In this document: positions 9,574 to 21,029 of the stretch, piece after piece
Layout: every line of letters starts with the position of its first letter
Numbering within the stretch: the first letter of the stretch is position 1
Assembly: GCF_000973545.1 (NCBI RefSeq)
Contig: NZ_CP010049.1
Coordinates: forward strand, 434,001 to 498,000
Length of the DNA: 64,000 nucleotides
Reading direction: 5' to 3'
From: Blochmannia endosymbiont of Camponotus (Colobopsis) obliquus
GTDB lineage: Bacteria; Pseudomonadota; Gammaproteobacteria; Enterobacterales; Enterobacteriaceae
Program-made: the position numbers and the translations under genes
The notes under the pieces: model-generated
Databases searched by the model: none
What the model was told of the DNA's origin: nothing
What the model saw: the letters and a program-made list of their open reading frames with translations, nothing else

Positions 9574-9744
9574 TCATAAAACAACAATCTTACGGGCTTC
9601 TTGTTCTAAAAGAACTGGTATACCATTAAGCACAGGAAATCCTAATAAATCAGATTTACAAATCAACTCCTGTTTTCCTTCATTAAAAAACAATTTACCA
9701 TTACATACCGGACAAACGATTACTGACAACAAATGATAATCCAT
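9574..9744 (-). CDS. ycaR: YcaR-family small zinc-ribbon-like protein (Trm112-like)
   Basis: A 56-residue protein read from ATG 9744 to TGA 9574. It begins [20 protein letters not shown], continues with [20 protein letters not shown] and [10 protein letters not shown], and matches E. coli YcaR closely. The family (UPF0434/Trm112-like) carries a C-x2-C knuckle plus a later Cys; its function is not well defined. Located between lpxK and kdsB exactly as in E. coli, 15 bases ahead of kdsB, so likely co-translated. Confidence 0.92.
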   Translation of the reverse strand: MDYHLLSVIVCPVCNGKLFFNEGKQELICKSDLLGFPVLNGIPVLLEQEARKIVVL

Positions 9745-9986
9745 ATATTTTCAAAACGTATTTTAAAATATTTGACGTATAATATAAACTATTTTTTCTT
9801 TATAATCAAAAACAATCATTGTATATATCAACAATGTAATACTGCAATTAAATATACACCCACTAATCCTAATCATATAAATAAAAATGATTAATAAATT
9901 GAATTATTTTTGTATTGCAAAATCAATATTAAACTTAATATTAATCATTATAATTATATACTAAATTATATAAAAATTATTATATT

Positions 9987-10979
9987 TTATAATCTGTAAT
10001 AATATTGATTTATACTATTTTCTATGGAAAATAACAGCTTTTCTGTAGATAATCGAGATATATCTACATCTACTCGTAAATACCACCAATTAATATGAGC
10101 AAACTTACGGCACTTAACTGCATCTTTTTCAGTCATTAACAACATTTCATTATTCATAGTAAGTACAGCAAGAGTCTCTTCATGATAGATCGCATGATCT
10201 GTAAAAACAATTTCTTTTATAGGAAATATCCCACTTGAGCGCAAAGTAGCAAAAAATTGATCTGGATGACCAATACCCGCCATGGCCACTACATTGTGTA
10301 GAATATTTAATTTATGACATTTGCCATTCAATACATTAACAACCATACTGGGAACTAATTTCATGGGTATTTCACCAACCTTAGTCTGTTCTCCATTCAC
10401 AATGATTTCATGTACTGAGCTTAATCTAGTTATCCGTTCTCTCATGGGCCCTGCAGGTAGCCACCAACCATTTCCAAAACGACGCTGAGCAACAACTACC
10501 CATTCAATATCTCTTTCTAGAGCATAATGTTGCAATCCATCATCACTAATAATAACGTTCAATTTATATTTATATAATAACGCAGCTACCGCTTCTGCTC
10601 TTCTAGGTGAGACGGCTATTGGAACACCAGTACGCTCCCAAATTAATAATGGTTCGTCACCGCATTCATCAGTATTACTAAATTCATTTAATATAATAGG
10701 ATATCGTTTAGAATAACCACCATAACCTCTAGAAACGACTCCAACCAACCAACCTCGATGTTGTAACTGTTCAACTAACCATAATACCATTGGTGTTTTA
10801 CCATTACCGCCCACTGTCAGGTTGCCAATCACAACTATCGTTAACGGAAATTTGTATGATTTCAAACAACCACAACGATAACCAAACTTAATTAAAGTAC
10901 TTATTAGACCATATAATAAAGAAAAAGGCAACAAAAACAAATGATATAAAGAAGTACTATACCAAATACGAGATAACAT
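9987..10979 (-). CDS. lpxK: tetraacyldisaccharide 4'-kinase
   Basis: A 330-residue inner-membrane enzyme (E. coli 328) that phosphorylates the 4' position of the lipid A precursor. An N-terminal hydrophobic anchor (LFLLPFSLLYGLISTLIKFG) is followed by the P-loop VVIGNLTVGGNGKTPMVLWL, the RGYGGYSKRYP segment, CGDEPLLIWERTGVPIAVSP, and IISDDGLQHYALERDIE. Its ATG overlaps the msbA stop by one base (TAATG), so the pair is translationally coupled. Works immediately upstream of the late acylation (LpxL) and MsbA export steps. Confidence 0.97.
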   Translation of the reverse strand: MLSRIWYSTSLYHLFLLPFSLLYGLISTLIKFGYRCGCLKSYKFPLTIVVIGNLTVGGNGKTPMVLWLVEQLQHRGWLVGVVSRGYGGYSKRYPIILNEFSNTDECGDEPLLIWERTGVPIAVSPRRAEAVAALLYKYKLNVIISDDGLQHYALERDIEWVVVAQRRFGNGWWLPAGPMRERITRLSSVHEIIVNGEQTKVGEIPMKLVPSMVVNVLNGKCHKLNILHNVVAMAGIGHPDQFFATLRSSGIFPIKEIVFTDHAIYHEETLAVLTMNNEMLLMTEKDAVKCRKFAHINWWYLRVDVDISRLSTEKLLFSIENSINQYYYRL

Positions 10980-12730
10980 TAATTAAATTGCAATCTATGT
11001 AACTGAGCATAAATTCCTCGACTATCAATTAGATATGCATGAGTACCACGTTCAACAATACAACCGTTTTCTATTACTAATATTTCATCAGCTTTTTCTA
11101 TGGTAGAAAAACGATGAGCAATAATTAATAACGTTTTATTATTTTTTAACTTACTAAAAACCTTTTGAATCGCTCTCTCTGCTTCAGGATCTAAAGCAGA
11201 AGTAGCCTCATCAAGAACAAAAATAGGACAATCCCTCAATAATGCTCGAGCGATTGCAATTCGTTGACGTTGACCTCCAGATAAAAGAATTCCATTCTCG
11301 CCTATTATTGTATCTAATCCATGTTCCATCTGTCCAATAAAATCCATAATACCAGCCATATATGCCACATTTTCTATTTTTATTCTATCAACATAACAAT
11401 TTTTATAAGCATAAGCAATATTATTAGCAATAGTATCGTTAAATAAATGAACATTTTGTGAGACAAAGGCTATTTGATTGCGCAACGAAGACAACTTATA
11501 TTCATTAATATTAATATTATCAAGTAAAATTTCTCCTTGATGTACATTATAAAAACGAGTCAATAAATTAGCAATTGTAGATTTTCCTGAACCAGATTTA
11601 CCCACCAAAGCTACAGTATGGCCGGTTGAAACTGTAAAATTAATATTATATAATGATGGGGTATGTTTGTTGGGATAATAAAAGGTAACATTTTTAAAAG
11701 TAAGATTTCCGCGTACTCTGTTAATTTTAATCATTCCATTATCTTTTTCAGTTGCCATATCAAGAATAGAGAACAAAGTTTGACACGCAGACATACCTCG
11801 TTGAAATTGAGCATTAACATTTGTCAAAGATTTTAATGGCTTCATTAAAACTATCATTGATGAAAAAATAACAGTAATACTACCTGCAGTTAAAATTTCC
11901 ATAACTTTAGGAATACTTGCGACATATAATACAAAAGCTAGTGCTAAAGAAGCAATAAGTTGAACTATAGGGTCAAAAATTGACGAAACAGCTACCATTT
12001 TCATATTTTGTTGCCTTATTTGATTACTAATATAACTAAAATGTTTATTTTCCGTCTGTTGACCGCCAAAAATTAATACTTCTTTATGTCCTTTTAACAT
12101 TTGTTCAGCACTGCTGGTCAATTGCCCCATTGCATTTTGCATCTTGTTACTTATTCGTCTAAACTTGTTAGAAACTAATTTTATAATGAAAGATACAATT
12201 GGTGCAATAACAACTATTATTAAAGATAATTGCCAACTGTAATAAAACATCATTATGCTTAACCCAATTATTGAAGCGCTTTCACGTACAATAATTATTA
12301 AAGCATTAGAAGAAGAAGAAGCTACTTGTTCAGAATCATAAGTTATACGGGATAACAACGTTCCAATAGATTGTTTACAAAAAAATGATACAGGCATTCC
12401 CATGATATGATTAAATAAACGACGGCGTATTTCCATTACCACTTTTCCAGAAACCCATGAAATACAGTAATTAGAAACAAAACCACTAACGCCACGTAAT
12501 CCCATTAAACTTACTACTGCTAACGGCATCCAAACAAAAATATTTTTATTTGCTTTACCAAAACCATCATCAAGTAATGGTTTAAGTAATGATAACATAA
12601 AAGTATCACTTGCAGCATTTAATATAAGAGTAATTGCTGCAATAAATAAACCTATCCTAAAAGGAAATATAATTGGCCAAAGACGATGAAAGGTTTGCCA
12701 AGTAGAAAAATAATTTTTATTTTTTAACAT
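10979..12730 (-). CDS. msbA: lipid A export ABC transporter
   Basis: A 583-residue half-transporter (E. coli 582) that flips lipid A-core across the inner membrane. Residues 1-320 form six membrane helices. The ATPase domain has Walker A ([17 protein letters not shown]), a Q-loop region ([13 protein letters not shown]), the ABC signature ([20 protein letters not shown]), Walker B ([12 protein letters not shown]) and the H-loop ([18 protein letters not shown]). ATG start at 12730. Couples by overlap to lpxK. All functional motifs are intact. Confidence 0.98.
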   Translation of the reverse strand: MLKNKNYFSTWQTFHRLWPIIFPFRIGLFIAAITLILNAASDTFMLSLLKPLLDDGFGKANKNIFVWMPLAVVSLMGLRGVSGFVSNYCISWVSGKVVMEIRRRLFNHIMGMPVSFFCKQSIGTLLSRITYDSEQVASSSSNALIIIVRESASIIGLSIMMFYYSWQLSLIIVVIAPIVSFIIKLVSNKFRRISNKMQNAMGQLTSSAEQMLKGHKEVLIFGGQQTENKHFSYISNQIRQQNMKMVAVSSIFDPIVQLIASLALAFVLYVASIPKVMEILTAGSITVIFSSMIVLMKPLKSLTNVNAQFQRGMSACQTLFSILDMATEKDNGMIKINRVRGNLTFKNVTFYYPNKHTPSLYNINFTVSTGHTVALVGKSGSGKSTIANLLTRFYNVHQGEILLDNININEYKLSSLRNQIAFVSQNVHLFNDTIANNIAYAYKNCYVDRIKIENVAYMAGIMDFIGQMEHGLDTIIGENGILLSGGQRQRIAIARALLRDCPIFVLDEATSALDPEAERAIQKVFSKLKNNKTLLIIAHRFSTIEKADEILVIENGCIVERGTHAYLIDSRGIYAQLHRLQFN

Positions 12731-13222
12731 TATATTTTATAAATATCAAATAATTACTTAAATCATCTTTAAATATAATTAATAATGAAAAATTTTGATA
12801 AATCATTACCATAATTCAAAATATTACATATTGTATAAACATAAGACCTTATGTCATTCTAAATAACATTAATAATAAACTAACAAAACAACAACATTTT
12901 ATAATTTATTTTATAATTTAATATAACATGTAAGTACAAAATTAAACACACACCATTAATATATACCAATTTGTTATAGTTATAGTATTATATAAATATG
13001 TTAAACATTTTAAAAATGTATTCATTAAAATTCTAATATTTAATAAACAATTAATATTGTTTATGTTGTGTTGTCAAGCATCATTATAAATATGATAATT
13101 TATTTTTTAATAACATTTATTTAAAAATTAATAACATTCCTGTTATAAGTTCTCAACAAAAATTATCCTAACTATTTTGTAATTAATATTACTAAAAATT
13201 TTTCAACGTATTGCTCTTACAA
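12731..13222. other. gene-free spacer rpsA-msbA (ihfB and comEC lost)
   Basis: About 490 AT-rich bases. E. coli has ihfB and comEC here. I see no readable trace of either and no strong secondary structure. Confidence 0.5.
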
Positions 13223-14905
13223 TTATTCATTTTTAGTTGCCGCCTTAAATGCTTCTGTCATAACATTGGAAAAACGAGTATTTTCTTGTTGATCATTAAC
13301 ACAAGAAGAATGACTAGCATTAATTATTCCGTTATTTTCTTGATTAAAGCATACGGATAAATTGATAATACGATTTTTACGATCAATTCCAATAATTCTA
13401 GCTTTAACAACATCACCGATATTAAATACAATTTTCATATTCTTGTAATCATGTGAAATTTCAGAACATCGTAAATAACCTTCAACATTATCTCCTAGTG
13501 CAATTTTAATTCCTTTGGTATCTATTGATATAATTTTGCCTGCTACAATCTTACCTTTTTGATTTAATAATAAAAAATTATTTAATGGATCATCCAATAA
13601 TTGTTTAATACCTAAAGAAATACGTTCACGCTCTGCATCAACCTGAAGAACCATAGCTGTTATTTCATCACCTTTCTTATACTTACACATTTCTTCTTCA
13701 CTAATATTGTTCCAAGAAATATCAGACATATGTACAAGACCATCAATACCTCCGTTAAGACCAATAAATATACCAAAATCAGTAACAGATTTTATCTTAC
13801 CTATAACATGATCTCCTTTATTATAAGTTTCAGCAAAATTCTGCCACGGATTCAATTTACACTGTTTTAATCCTAAAGAAATACGACGACGTTCTTCGTC
13901 TATATCCAAAACCATAACTTCAATACAATCACCTACACTAACAATTTTTGATGGATGTATATTTTTATTTGTCCAATCCATTTCGGAAATATGCACCAAC
14001 CCTTCAACACCTCCTTCAACTTCAATAAAACAACCATAATCTGTTAAATTAGTGACTTTACCTATTAATCGCGTCCCTTCTTGATAACGTTTTTTTATAG
14101 TAATCCATGGATCTTCACCTAATTGTTTTAATCCCAAAGAAACCCGAATACGCTCGCGATCAAATTTTAATACTTTAACAACAACCTCATCACCAAGATT
14201 AACAATTTCACTAGGATGTTTTACACGTCTCCATGCCATATCAGTAATATGCAACAGACCATCCACACCTCCAAGATCTATAAAGGCTCCATAATCTGTT
14301 AAATTTTTTACAATACCTTTAATTTCCATATTTTCTTGTAATTTATTTAAAAGACAATCACGCTCAGCACTATTTTCTGATTCAATAACAGCTCGACGAG
14401 AGACTACAACATTATTACGTTTTTGATCCAATTTAATAACTTTAAATTCACATGCTTTACCTTCCAAACATAAAGAATCATGCATTGGACGAATATCTAC
14501 TAAAGAACCAGGTAAAAATGCACGAATTCCATTTAATTCAACGGTAAATCCACCCTTGACTTTACCGTTAATCATGCCAACAACGGTCGTTGCTTCTTCA
14601 TAAGCTTTTTCTAACATAATCCATGTTTCATAACGTTTTGCCTTTTCACGAGATAATAATGTTTCACCAAAACCATCTTCTACTGCATCTAATATAACAT
14701 CAACCTGATCACCTACTTTTACTTCTAATTTGCCTTGAGAATCATAAAATTGTTCAATAGGAATGGCAGATTCAGACTTTAAACCAGCGTCGACTAAAAC
14801 AATATTTTTGGTAATATTTATTACTACACCACGAACAATAGAGCCTGGGTAAGTTTTAATCTGTTTTAAAGATTCTTCAAAAAGTTGAGCAAATGATTCT
14901 GTCAT
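13223..14905 (-). CDS. rpsA: ribosomal protein S1
   Basis: A 560-residue protein (E. coli 557) with six S1 OB-fold repeats, needed to bring mRNA to the 30S subunit. Repeats are seen at [91 protein letters not shown] and [17 protein letters not shown]. The tail [16 protein letters not shown] matches E. coli. The start is set at the ATG giving [13 protein letters not shown], preceded by GAAG nine bases upstream; an upstream in-frame TTG is not needed. A hairpin lies in the leader at 14936-14965. Confidence 0.97.
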   Translation of the reverse strand: MTESFAQLFEESLKQIKTYPGSIVRGVVINITKNIVLVDAGLKSESAIPIEQFYDSQGKLEVKVGDQVDVILDAVEDGFGETLLSREKAKRYETWIMLEKAYEEATTVVGMINGKVKGGFTVELNGIRAFLPGSLVDIRPMHDSLCLEGKACEFKVIKLDQKRNNVVVSRRAVIESENSAERDCLLNKLQENMEIKGIVKNLTDYGAFIDLGGVDGLLHITDMAWRRVKHPSEIVNLGDEVVVKVLKFDRERIRVSLGLKQLGEDPWITIKKRYQEGTRLIGKVTNLTDYGCFIEVEGGVEGLVHISEMDWTNKNIHPSKIVSVGDCIEVMVLDIDEERRRISLGLKQCKLNPWQNFAETYNKGDHVIGKIKSVTDFGIFIGLNGGIDGLVHMSDISWNNISEEEMCKYKKGDEITAMVLQVDAERERISLGIKQLLDDPLNNFLLLNQKGKIVAGKIISIDTKGIKIALGDNVEGYLRCSEISHDYKNMKIVFNIGDVVKARIIGIDRKNRIINLSVCFNQENNGIINASHSSCVNDQQENTRFSNVMTEAFKAATKNE

Positions 14906-14935
14906 GTTCATTATCTTCAAAATTTAAAATTACTA

Positions 14936-14965
14936 CCTATTATAAACATCCATGATGTTGATAGG
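14936..14965 (-). promoter_or_regulatory. hairpin in the rpsA leader, candidate S1 autoregulatory element
   Basis: In the transcript direction the leader reads CCTAT-C-AACATC-ATG-GATGTT-TATA-ATAGG. A six-pair inner stem with a three-base loop is stacked on a five-pair outer stem across an asymmetric internal loop. It lies 31 to 60 bases before the rpsA ATG. E. coli rpsA is autoregulated through a structured leader; equivalence is inferred from position only. Confidence 0.4.
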
Positions 14966-15035
14966 TTTGGTTTATGATATATTACTAGCTGTAATCCTTT
15001 AACTAGACTTATGCAACATTCATACAAAATATAAA

Positions 15036-15710
15036 TTATAAAAATTGCGCAATATGTGTTAATATCCTATTTGTTAATTCATATACCGAAAGATTAGTAG
15101 AATCAATTCTTAATGCATCTACTGCTGGAACTAAAGGTGATATTAATCGATTACAGTCACGATCATCACGTTTTTTAATCCTCGTTATAAGTTTATTCAA
15201 GTTAACATCAAAGCCCATTTTCTGCAACTGTAAAATACGACGTTTTTTTCTTTCTTCAAAAGAAGCATCAAGAAAAAACTTAATAATAGCATTAGGAAAT
15301 ACCACAGTACCCATATCTCTACCGTCTGCAATTAAACCAGGTAATTTCTTAAATGAACGTTGCCGATATAACAAAACTTCTCGTACTTTAGGTAAAACAG
15401 CAATATCAGAAGCCAATTCTCCTATTGCTTCATTACGAATATCTTGTTTATTTTTTTCTCCTTTAATTAAAATATTTAATTTATTTGCATTAATCATAAA
15501 ATCAATATCAAAATTAGCAGCAAGCGCTGCTAACTTTTGCTCATGCTTTAACGAAATGCGGTGATTTATCGCAGATAACACTAAAGCTCGGTATACAGCT
15601 CCTGAATCTAAAATATGCCAATTTAATTTTTTTGCTATTGCTCTACACAACACTCCTTTTCCCACACCACTAGGACCATCAACAGTAATTACTGGTATTT
15701 TCATAATCAT
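15036..15710 (-). CDS. cmk: cytidylate kinase
   Basis: A 224-residue (d)CMP kinase (E. coli 227) for pyrimidine nucleotide supply. The P-loop PVITVDGPSGVGKGVLC, LDSGAVYRALVLSA, the LPGLIADGRDMGTVVFP block and KKRDDRDCNRLISPLVPA with ALRIDSTNLS are all conserved. Two in-frame ATGs (15710, 15704) are possible starts; both give a family-like N-terminus. It lies immediately upstream of rpsA on the same strand, the E. coli arrangement. Confidence 0.96.
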   Translation of the reverse strand: MIMKIPVITVDGPSGVGKGVLCRAIAKKLNWHILDSGAVYRALVLSAINHRISLKHEQKLAALAANFDIDFMINANKLNILIKGEKNKQDIRNEAIGELASDIAVLPKVREVLLYRQRSFKKLPGLIADGRDMGTVVFPNAIIKFFLDASFEERKKRRILQLQKMGFDVNLNKLITRIKKRDDRDCNRLISPLVPAVDALRIDSTNLSVYELTNRILTHIAQFL

Positions 15711-15810
15711 ACAATCCTACGAATATTAGGATGTTATTAACATCATATCAAAACAATTATAATTTATTTACTATAAAATTAACACACAAAAATTAACAAT
15801 GCATTACAAT

Positions 15811-17097
15811 TTAAGAAATTAACTTTGAATATTCTTCAAAAAAACAAGGAAACGTTTTATTTACACATTCTGGTTCAATAATTGTAACCCCACTTTCAGA
15901 TAAAGCTAATAAAGCAAAACACATTGCCATACGATGATCATTATAAGTATTAATTTCTGCGTAAGTAATTTTAGAAGGCGGAGTTAATGATAAATAATCA
16001 CTTCCTTCAAAAACAATCGCACCAACTTTACGTAATTCATTAGCCATTGCTTTTAATCTATCAGTCTCTTTAATTCTCCAATTATAAATATTTCGTAACG
16101 TCGTAGTGCCTGTTTTAGTAAATAATGCAGTAACAGCGACAGTCATAGCTATATCTGGAGTACTATTCATGTCTATATCAACTGAATTAAGAGTACCACG
16201 TATACACTCAATATAATTACTACCCCAATTAATAATAGCACCCATTCTTTGTAAAATATTTGCAAAATGTATATCACCTTGAATACTATTTTTATTTATT
16301 CCGATAACCTTTACAGGACCGCCGCAAATAGCTGCAGCAGCTAAAAAATATGAAGCACTAGAAGCATCTCCTTCTATTTCATATTTCCCTGGAGATCTAT
16401 AATATCTTTTACCTCTAACATAAAAATATCGATAATCTTTATGATTAATTTCAACACCAAATTGTTGCATAATAGATATAGTAGTATTTATATATGGCTT
16501 TGATACTAAAATCCCTTTAACGTCAATATAACTATCATTATCAGCTAATGGTGCCATCATTAATATTGCAGAAAGGAATTGACTGGAAATGCTTCCATTA
16601 ATAATAATAGAACCACCTGTATATCCACCAAATACTTGTATAGGAGGGTAATTCTTACGTTGTAAATATTCTATTTTACTGCCTCCTTGTCGTAAAGCAT
16701 TCACTAAATGCCCAATCGGGCGTTCTTGCATACGTGGTTCCCCTGTCAAAATAATTTTATTATTTTGTAAACACAATGCAGCTGTTAAAAACCGCATGGA
16801 CGTTCCTGAATTGCCTAAAAATAATAAATTATCTCTTAACGTCTTGTGTAATGCACCACCAATACCTTGTATTTCACAAGTTTTGCAATCAGATGAAAGA
16901 TAGTAAGTAATTCCTAGCTTTTGTAAAGCATTTAACATATAGCGTACATCATCACTATCTAACAAATTTGTTAATTTGGTAATTCCTTGAGCTTGTGCTG
17001 CTAATAATAATGCTCTATTGCTAATACTTTTTGAACCAGGTAAATTAATAGTTCCATTGACCTTTTTAACGGGTTTTAATTTTATAGATCTTTTCAT
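15811..17097 (-). CDS. aroA: EPSP synthase (3-phosphoshikimate 1-carboxyvinyltransferase)
   Basis: A 428-residue enzyme (E. coli 427) that joins PEP to shikimate-3-phosphate in the shikimate pathway. Visible are [18 protein letters not shown] (substrate-binding Lys), [56 protein letters not shown], and the C-terminal [19 protein letters not shown] and [19 protein letters not shown] start at 17097. Downstream of serC as in E. coli, where serC-aroA is an operon; here a 129-base gap separates them. Consistent with a symbiont that makes aromatic amino acids or folate precursors. Confidence 0.98.
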   Translation of the reverse strand: MKRSIKLKPVKKVNGTINLPGSKSISNRALLLAAQAQGITKLTNLLDSDDVRYMLNALQKLGITYYLSSDCKTCEIQGIGGALHKTLRDNLLFLGNSGTSMRFLTAALCLQNNKIILTGEPRMQERPIGHLVNALRQGGSKIEYLQRKNYPPIQVFGGYTGGSIIINGSISSQFLSAILMMAPLADNDSYIDVKGILVSKPYINTTISIMQQFGVEINHKDYRYFYVRGKRYYRSPGKYEIEGDASSASYFLAAAAICGGPVKVIGINKNSIQGDIHFANILQRMGAIINWGSNYIECIRGTLNSVDIDMNSTPDIAMTVAVTALFTKTGTTTLRNIYNWRIKETDRLKAMANELRKVGAIVFEGSDYLSLTPPSKITYAEINTYNDHRMAMCFALLALSESGVTIIEPECVNKTFPCFFEEYSKLIS

Positions 17098-17226
17098 ACA
17101 AAATGCTATCTTATCAACTATTATTTAATTATATTAAAATCACACAAAAACATAATCAATTTTACTTAAATATTTACATTACATATTATAAAAGTTTTTA
17201 AACAAAATAAAAATATTGAATATACT

Positions 17227-18315
17227 TTAACCGTACTTAACTGCAAACCAATTCATAAATTCTACTAGTTTTTTTACACCCTGTAATGTCATAGCGTTAT
17301 ATAATGATGCTCGCATGCCACCAACTAACTTATGTCCTTGTAAAGCGTACAACCCTTCATTTAAAGATTTCTCTAAAAATAATTTTTCCAATTGATTATC
17401 AACTAATCTAAAAGTTATATTAGTAAGAGAACGATTTATTGGAAATATATCGTTATGATAAAAATCATTTTTGTCTATAGTAGTATACAACAAATCTGAC
17501 TTAATTTTATTAAGCTCATTCATTACAGTTAATCCTCCCTGTTCTTTGAGCCATTTAAATACTAATCCTGCAACGTACCAAGAAAAAGTAGGCGGAGTAT
17601 TTAGCATAGATTTATTAATTGATAATAATTGATAATTTAAAATTGATGGTAAATCTATACGTGCATGACCTAATAAATCTTCACGTACAATAACTATCGT
17701 TAATCCAGACGGTCCTATATTTTTTTGTGCTGCAGCATAAATTAAACCAAATTTATTTACATTCAATGGACGGGATAATAGAGTAGATGAAAAATCACCT
17801 ACTACTACTGCATTATTAAACTCGGGAATCTCGTCAATAGCTAAACCATCAATAGTTTCATTAGGACAGTAATGGATATAAGCACTGTTATCAGATAACG
17901 GCCAATTACATATTGGCTGTATTTTACGTAAACCATCAATCTGAATACTGACATCAAATATTCTAGGTTTACAATATTTTTTTGCTTCATTAGCAGCACT
18001 ATATGACCAATAACCACTATTTGCATAATCAGCATTAATATTTGATCCAAGAATATTCATTGGCACAGCAGCAAACTGAGCGCGAGCTCCTCCTTGACAA
18101 AACAATACTTTATAATTATTTGGTATATTTAAAATTGTACGCAAATCATGTTCTGCACTACAAGCTACCTGAACAAATTCTTTACTACGATGACTAACCT
18201 CCATGATGGATGCACCAACATCATGCCAATTAAATAATTCTTCTTTTATTTGTTGTAACACTTCAAGTGGTAGCATTGATGGGCCAGCGCTAAAATTAAA
18301 TTTTCTTTGCTTCAT
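17227..18315 (-). CDS. serC: phosphoserine aminotransferase
   Basis: A 362-residue class V PLP aminotransferase (E. coli 362). It converts 3-phosphohydroxypyruvate to phosphoserine, and also serves pyridoxal phosphate synthesis. The N-terminus [18 protein letters not shown], the motifs VSHRSKEF and [16 protein letters not shown], the PLP-lysine segment [19 protein letters not shown], and the end [19 protein letters not shown] are clear. ATG start at 18315. Upstream of aroA in the same direction. Confidence 0.97.
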   Translation of the reverse strand: MKQRKFNFSAGPSMLPLEVLQQIKEELFNWHDVGASIMEVSHRSKEFVQVACSAEHDLRTILNIPNNYKVLFCQGGARAQFAAVPMNILGSNINADYANSGYWSYSAANEAKKYCKPRIFDVSIQIDGLRKIQPICNWPLSDNSAYIHYCPNETIDGLAIDEIPEFNNAVVVGDFSSTLLSRPLNVNKFGLIYAAAQKNIGPSGLTIVIVREDLLGHARIDLPSILNYQLLSINKSMLNTPPTFSWYVAGLVFKWLKEQGGLTVMNELNKIKSDLLYTTIDKNDFYHNDIFPINRSLTNITFRLVDNQLEKLFLEKSLNEGLYALQGHKLVGGMRASLYNAMTLQGVKKLVEFMNWFAVKYG

Positions 18316-18508
18316 ATAAGATAATAATTTTCGATTATGTAATCTAATACTATAGTATATTATAAAAAATACCAGTACATTAATAATTATTTATATTTCT
18401 ATAATATATCTAATAAAAGATTTGATTGTGCAAAACTAACACCATATTTACTAAATATTTTATTTTAATCAAATACTAATAATAAGATATACCATGGTGT
18501 AACAACTG

Positions 18509-19819
18509 CTACAATTTTTTTAGTTTATTACAGACGCCAATATACTTCAAACCATTCATATATTTTTGCAATATCAATGGTATCTCAACACATCCAGTTG
18601 ATAATTGATAATTTTCCAATATCGCTATTAATGTACGTCCCACAGCTAATCCTGAACCATTTAAAGTATGCAATAATCTTATCTGATTATTTCTTTTATT
18701 ACGATAACGCGCTTGTATCCTTCTAGCTTGAAAATCCCTGATATTTGAGCAAGAAGAAACTTCACGATACATATTTTGTGCAGGTAACCAAACCTCTAAA
18801 TCATACGTTTTACATGCCGTGAAACTTATATCACCACTACATAACAACATTTTTCTATATGGTAAATCGAGTAATTGTAAAATTTTTTCTGCATGGTTAG
18901 TTAATTCTTCTAATGCTTGCATCGATGCTTCCGGCATCACGACTTGTACCATTTCTACTTTATCAAATTGATGCATACGTACTAAACCACGACGATCTCG
19001 TCCATAACTACCCACTTCAGCACGAAAACATGGTGTATGAGCTATCATTTTCACAGGTAAATCTTTTTCATCAAGAATCTTATTACTCAATAAATTAACT
19101 AACGGAACTTCAGCAGTTGGTATAAGTGTATAGAAATCGGTATGATGTTGTAATGGTTGAACATGAAATAAATCTTCAGAAAATTTTGGTAATTGTCCAG
19201 TACCATATAATGAACGTTGATTCACTAAATATGGTACATAATATTCTTGATATCCATGTTGTTTAATATGCACATCTAGCATAAATTGAATTAAAGCTCG
19301 ATGTAAATAAGCAATTTGCCCATACATAACTACAAAACGTGATCCTGTTAATTTTACGGCAGTGGAAAAATCTAATCCACCAATTATTTTTCCTAATTCT
19401 ACATGATCACGTATTGTAAAATCATAATTACGTAAATTACCCCATCTAAAAATTTCTAAATTATCTTTTTCAGTACATCCATCAGGAACATGTGCATCTA
19501 AAATATTAGGTAAAGATAACGCATAATTCATAATTTCATGTTGCAATATATTATTATCCTTTTCGATATTATTTAAACGTTGATTTAAGATATCAACTTT
19601 TTGACATAAAAAATCGTAATTTTGTTTACGTATTTTCATGTTACCTATTGTTTTAGAAAGAACATTACGTTGAGCTCTTAAATTTTCTATTTCTATTTGC
19701 AAAGACTTACGTTGTTTTTCCTGATTACGTAACTTTTCTACATCCAACACAAATTTTCTACGAGCCAATTTTTTGGCTATCAAATCAATATTATTTCGTA
19801 ATAATTTAGGGTCAAGCAT
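18509..19819 (-). CDS. serS: seryl-tRNA synthetase
   Basis: A 436-residue class II synthetase (E. coli 430). The N-terminal antiparallel coiled coil (about residues 30-105) that recognises the long variable arm of tRNA-Ser is present. The catalytic core shows motif 2 ([20 protein letters not shown]), [11 protein letters not shown], and motif 3 ([20 protein letters not shown]). ATG start at 19819. A gap to lolA marks the site where E. coli has rarA. Charges tRNA-Ser, one gene for which lies at about 54.1 kb. Confidence 0.97.
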   Translation of the reverse strand: MLDPKLLRNNIDLIAKKLARRKFVLDVEKLRNQEKQRKSLQIEIENLRAQRNVLSKTIGNMKIRKQNYDFLCQKVDILNQRLNNIEKDNNILQHEIMNYALSLPNILDAHVPDGCTEKDNLEIFRWGNLRNYDFTIRDHVELGKIIGGLDFSTAVKLTGSRFVVMYGQIAYLHRALIQFMLDVHIKQHGYQEYYVPYLVNQRSLYGTGQLPKFSEDLFHVQPLQHHTDFYTLIPTAEVPLVNLLSNKILDEKDLPVKMIAHTPCFRAEVGSYGRDRRGLVRMHQFDKVEMVQVVMPEASMQALEELTNHAEKILQLLDLPYRKMLLCSGDISFTACKTYDLEVWLPAQNMYREVSSCSNIRDFQARRIQARYRNKRNNQIRLLHTLNGSGLAVGRTLIAILENYQLSTGCVEIPLILQKYMNGLKYIGVCNKLKKL

Positions 19820-20179
19820 AATATATTCTATAATTAGAAGTGAAATAAAAGTTTAAAAGATCTATTGAAATAATAAATTGAAAAATATTAATAATTACTG
19901 ATAGTATTTAATATAAAACAATTTATATAAATAATATAAAATGTAAACGTATTGTATATTTTGTATAATACGTAAACTAAATTTACAGAAATTATATACC
20001 TATCATTATTTAATAACATATTTCATTTTTGTAAAATACAAAATATCTTTTTTTACATATAGTAAAGCATATTAAATATATTTAAATACAAAGATAACTT
20101 ATTCATTATTAACAGTACATTCTTCGTTACATATAATATTCAAAATTATTTATAAATTTTTATATGTTTATAAGTATAA
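19820..20179. other. gene-free spacer lolA-serS (rarA lost)
   Basis: About 360 AT-rich bases. E. coli keeps rarA between lolA and serS. I see no recognisable remnant. Confidence 0.5.
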
Positions 20180-20788
20180 TCAACGTTGATCGTCTATTGT
20201 TGTACCTTTAGGAATATGAAAGTAAAATTCATCATCATTCATTAATATTTTTTTAAAATCACTCAATTGACATTCAACAATCTGACCACCCTGTTCAAAT
20301 AATGAAAAATTTTTAATAATCCCATCAGTCGTCACCGTAATGGAGAAATGTTTTAAATTTGCATTATGTACTTTAGGTAATAAAGAAAAATAATCATTAT
20401 TTTGTTGTACATTATATTTATTACAATTTTTAATTTCATCTTTTGCAAGCAAAATTAAAGGTGAATCTATCATAATATTTTTAACACAATAAATTATTAC
20501 TTGGTTAATTGTAGGATTAAACAACCACAATAATTTGCCATTAGAAACTAAAAAAAATTCATTTGGATAAACAAAACGAAAACGAAAAAAATTAGGATAT
20601 TTTATCCACAATTCTCCTTCATTTGTTTGTATGATAATACCATTAATGTCAATTACTTGTTGAATAAATTTTGCAGAAAAACTATTTATTTGTTTTAATC
20701 GGTTTTGTAATATATAATTCGGGTTACTTAGTACAGGATAAGTGATGACCAGAACCAAAAAAAACATGCACATTAACAGATTATTCAT
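20180..20788 (-). CDS. lolA: periplasmic lipoprotein chaperone LolA
   Basis: A 202-residue periplasmic carrier (E. coli 203) that takes outer-membrane lipoproteins from LolCDE and delivers them to LolB. An N-terminal signal peptide (MFFLVLVITYPVLS, cleavage near residue 21) precedes the LolA fold, with INSFSAKFIQQVIDINGIII, GELWIKYPNFFRFRFVYP, and LLWLFNPTINQVIIY. The end FYFHIPKGTTIDDQR matches the family. Its partners lolC, lolD and lolE are at 32.8-36 kb, so the sorting route is retained. Lies between ftsK and serS as in E. coli. Confidence 0.95.
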   Translation of the reverse strand: MNNLLMCMFFLVLVITYPVLSNPNYILQNRLKQINSFSAKFIQQVIDINGIIIQTNEGELWIKYPNFFRFRFVYPNEFFLVSNGKLLWLFNPTINQVIIYCVKNIMIDSPLILLAKDEIKNCNKYNVQQNNDYFSLLPKVHNANLKHFSITVTTDGIIKNFSLFEQGGQIVECQLSDFKKILMNDDEFYFHIPKGTTIDDQR

Positions 20789-21029
20789 TTAATCATTTAT
20801 ATTTCTAATGTTATTAAAATAACAGTATTATAAAATAGTATATACAAAATTTTAATAGATATTAAAATATGTTTGCATTGTTATGTTGCATGATATAACA
20901 TTGCTATTTATAGTAAATATTATTATTAATATGCAAATTATTAAATAAAACAATATTAGAACGGTACATATTACTTATATGTCTTTTTTATTTATTTAGC
21001 ATATTAATAATACTATCGGTGTGCTTTGT

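Noticed and set aside
17841..18050. 69-codon minus-strand frame inside serC
   Set aside because: Alternative frame of a well-conserved gene; hydrophobic by codon bias only.
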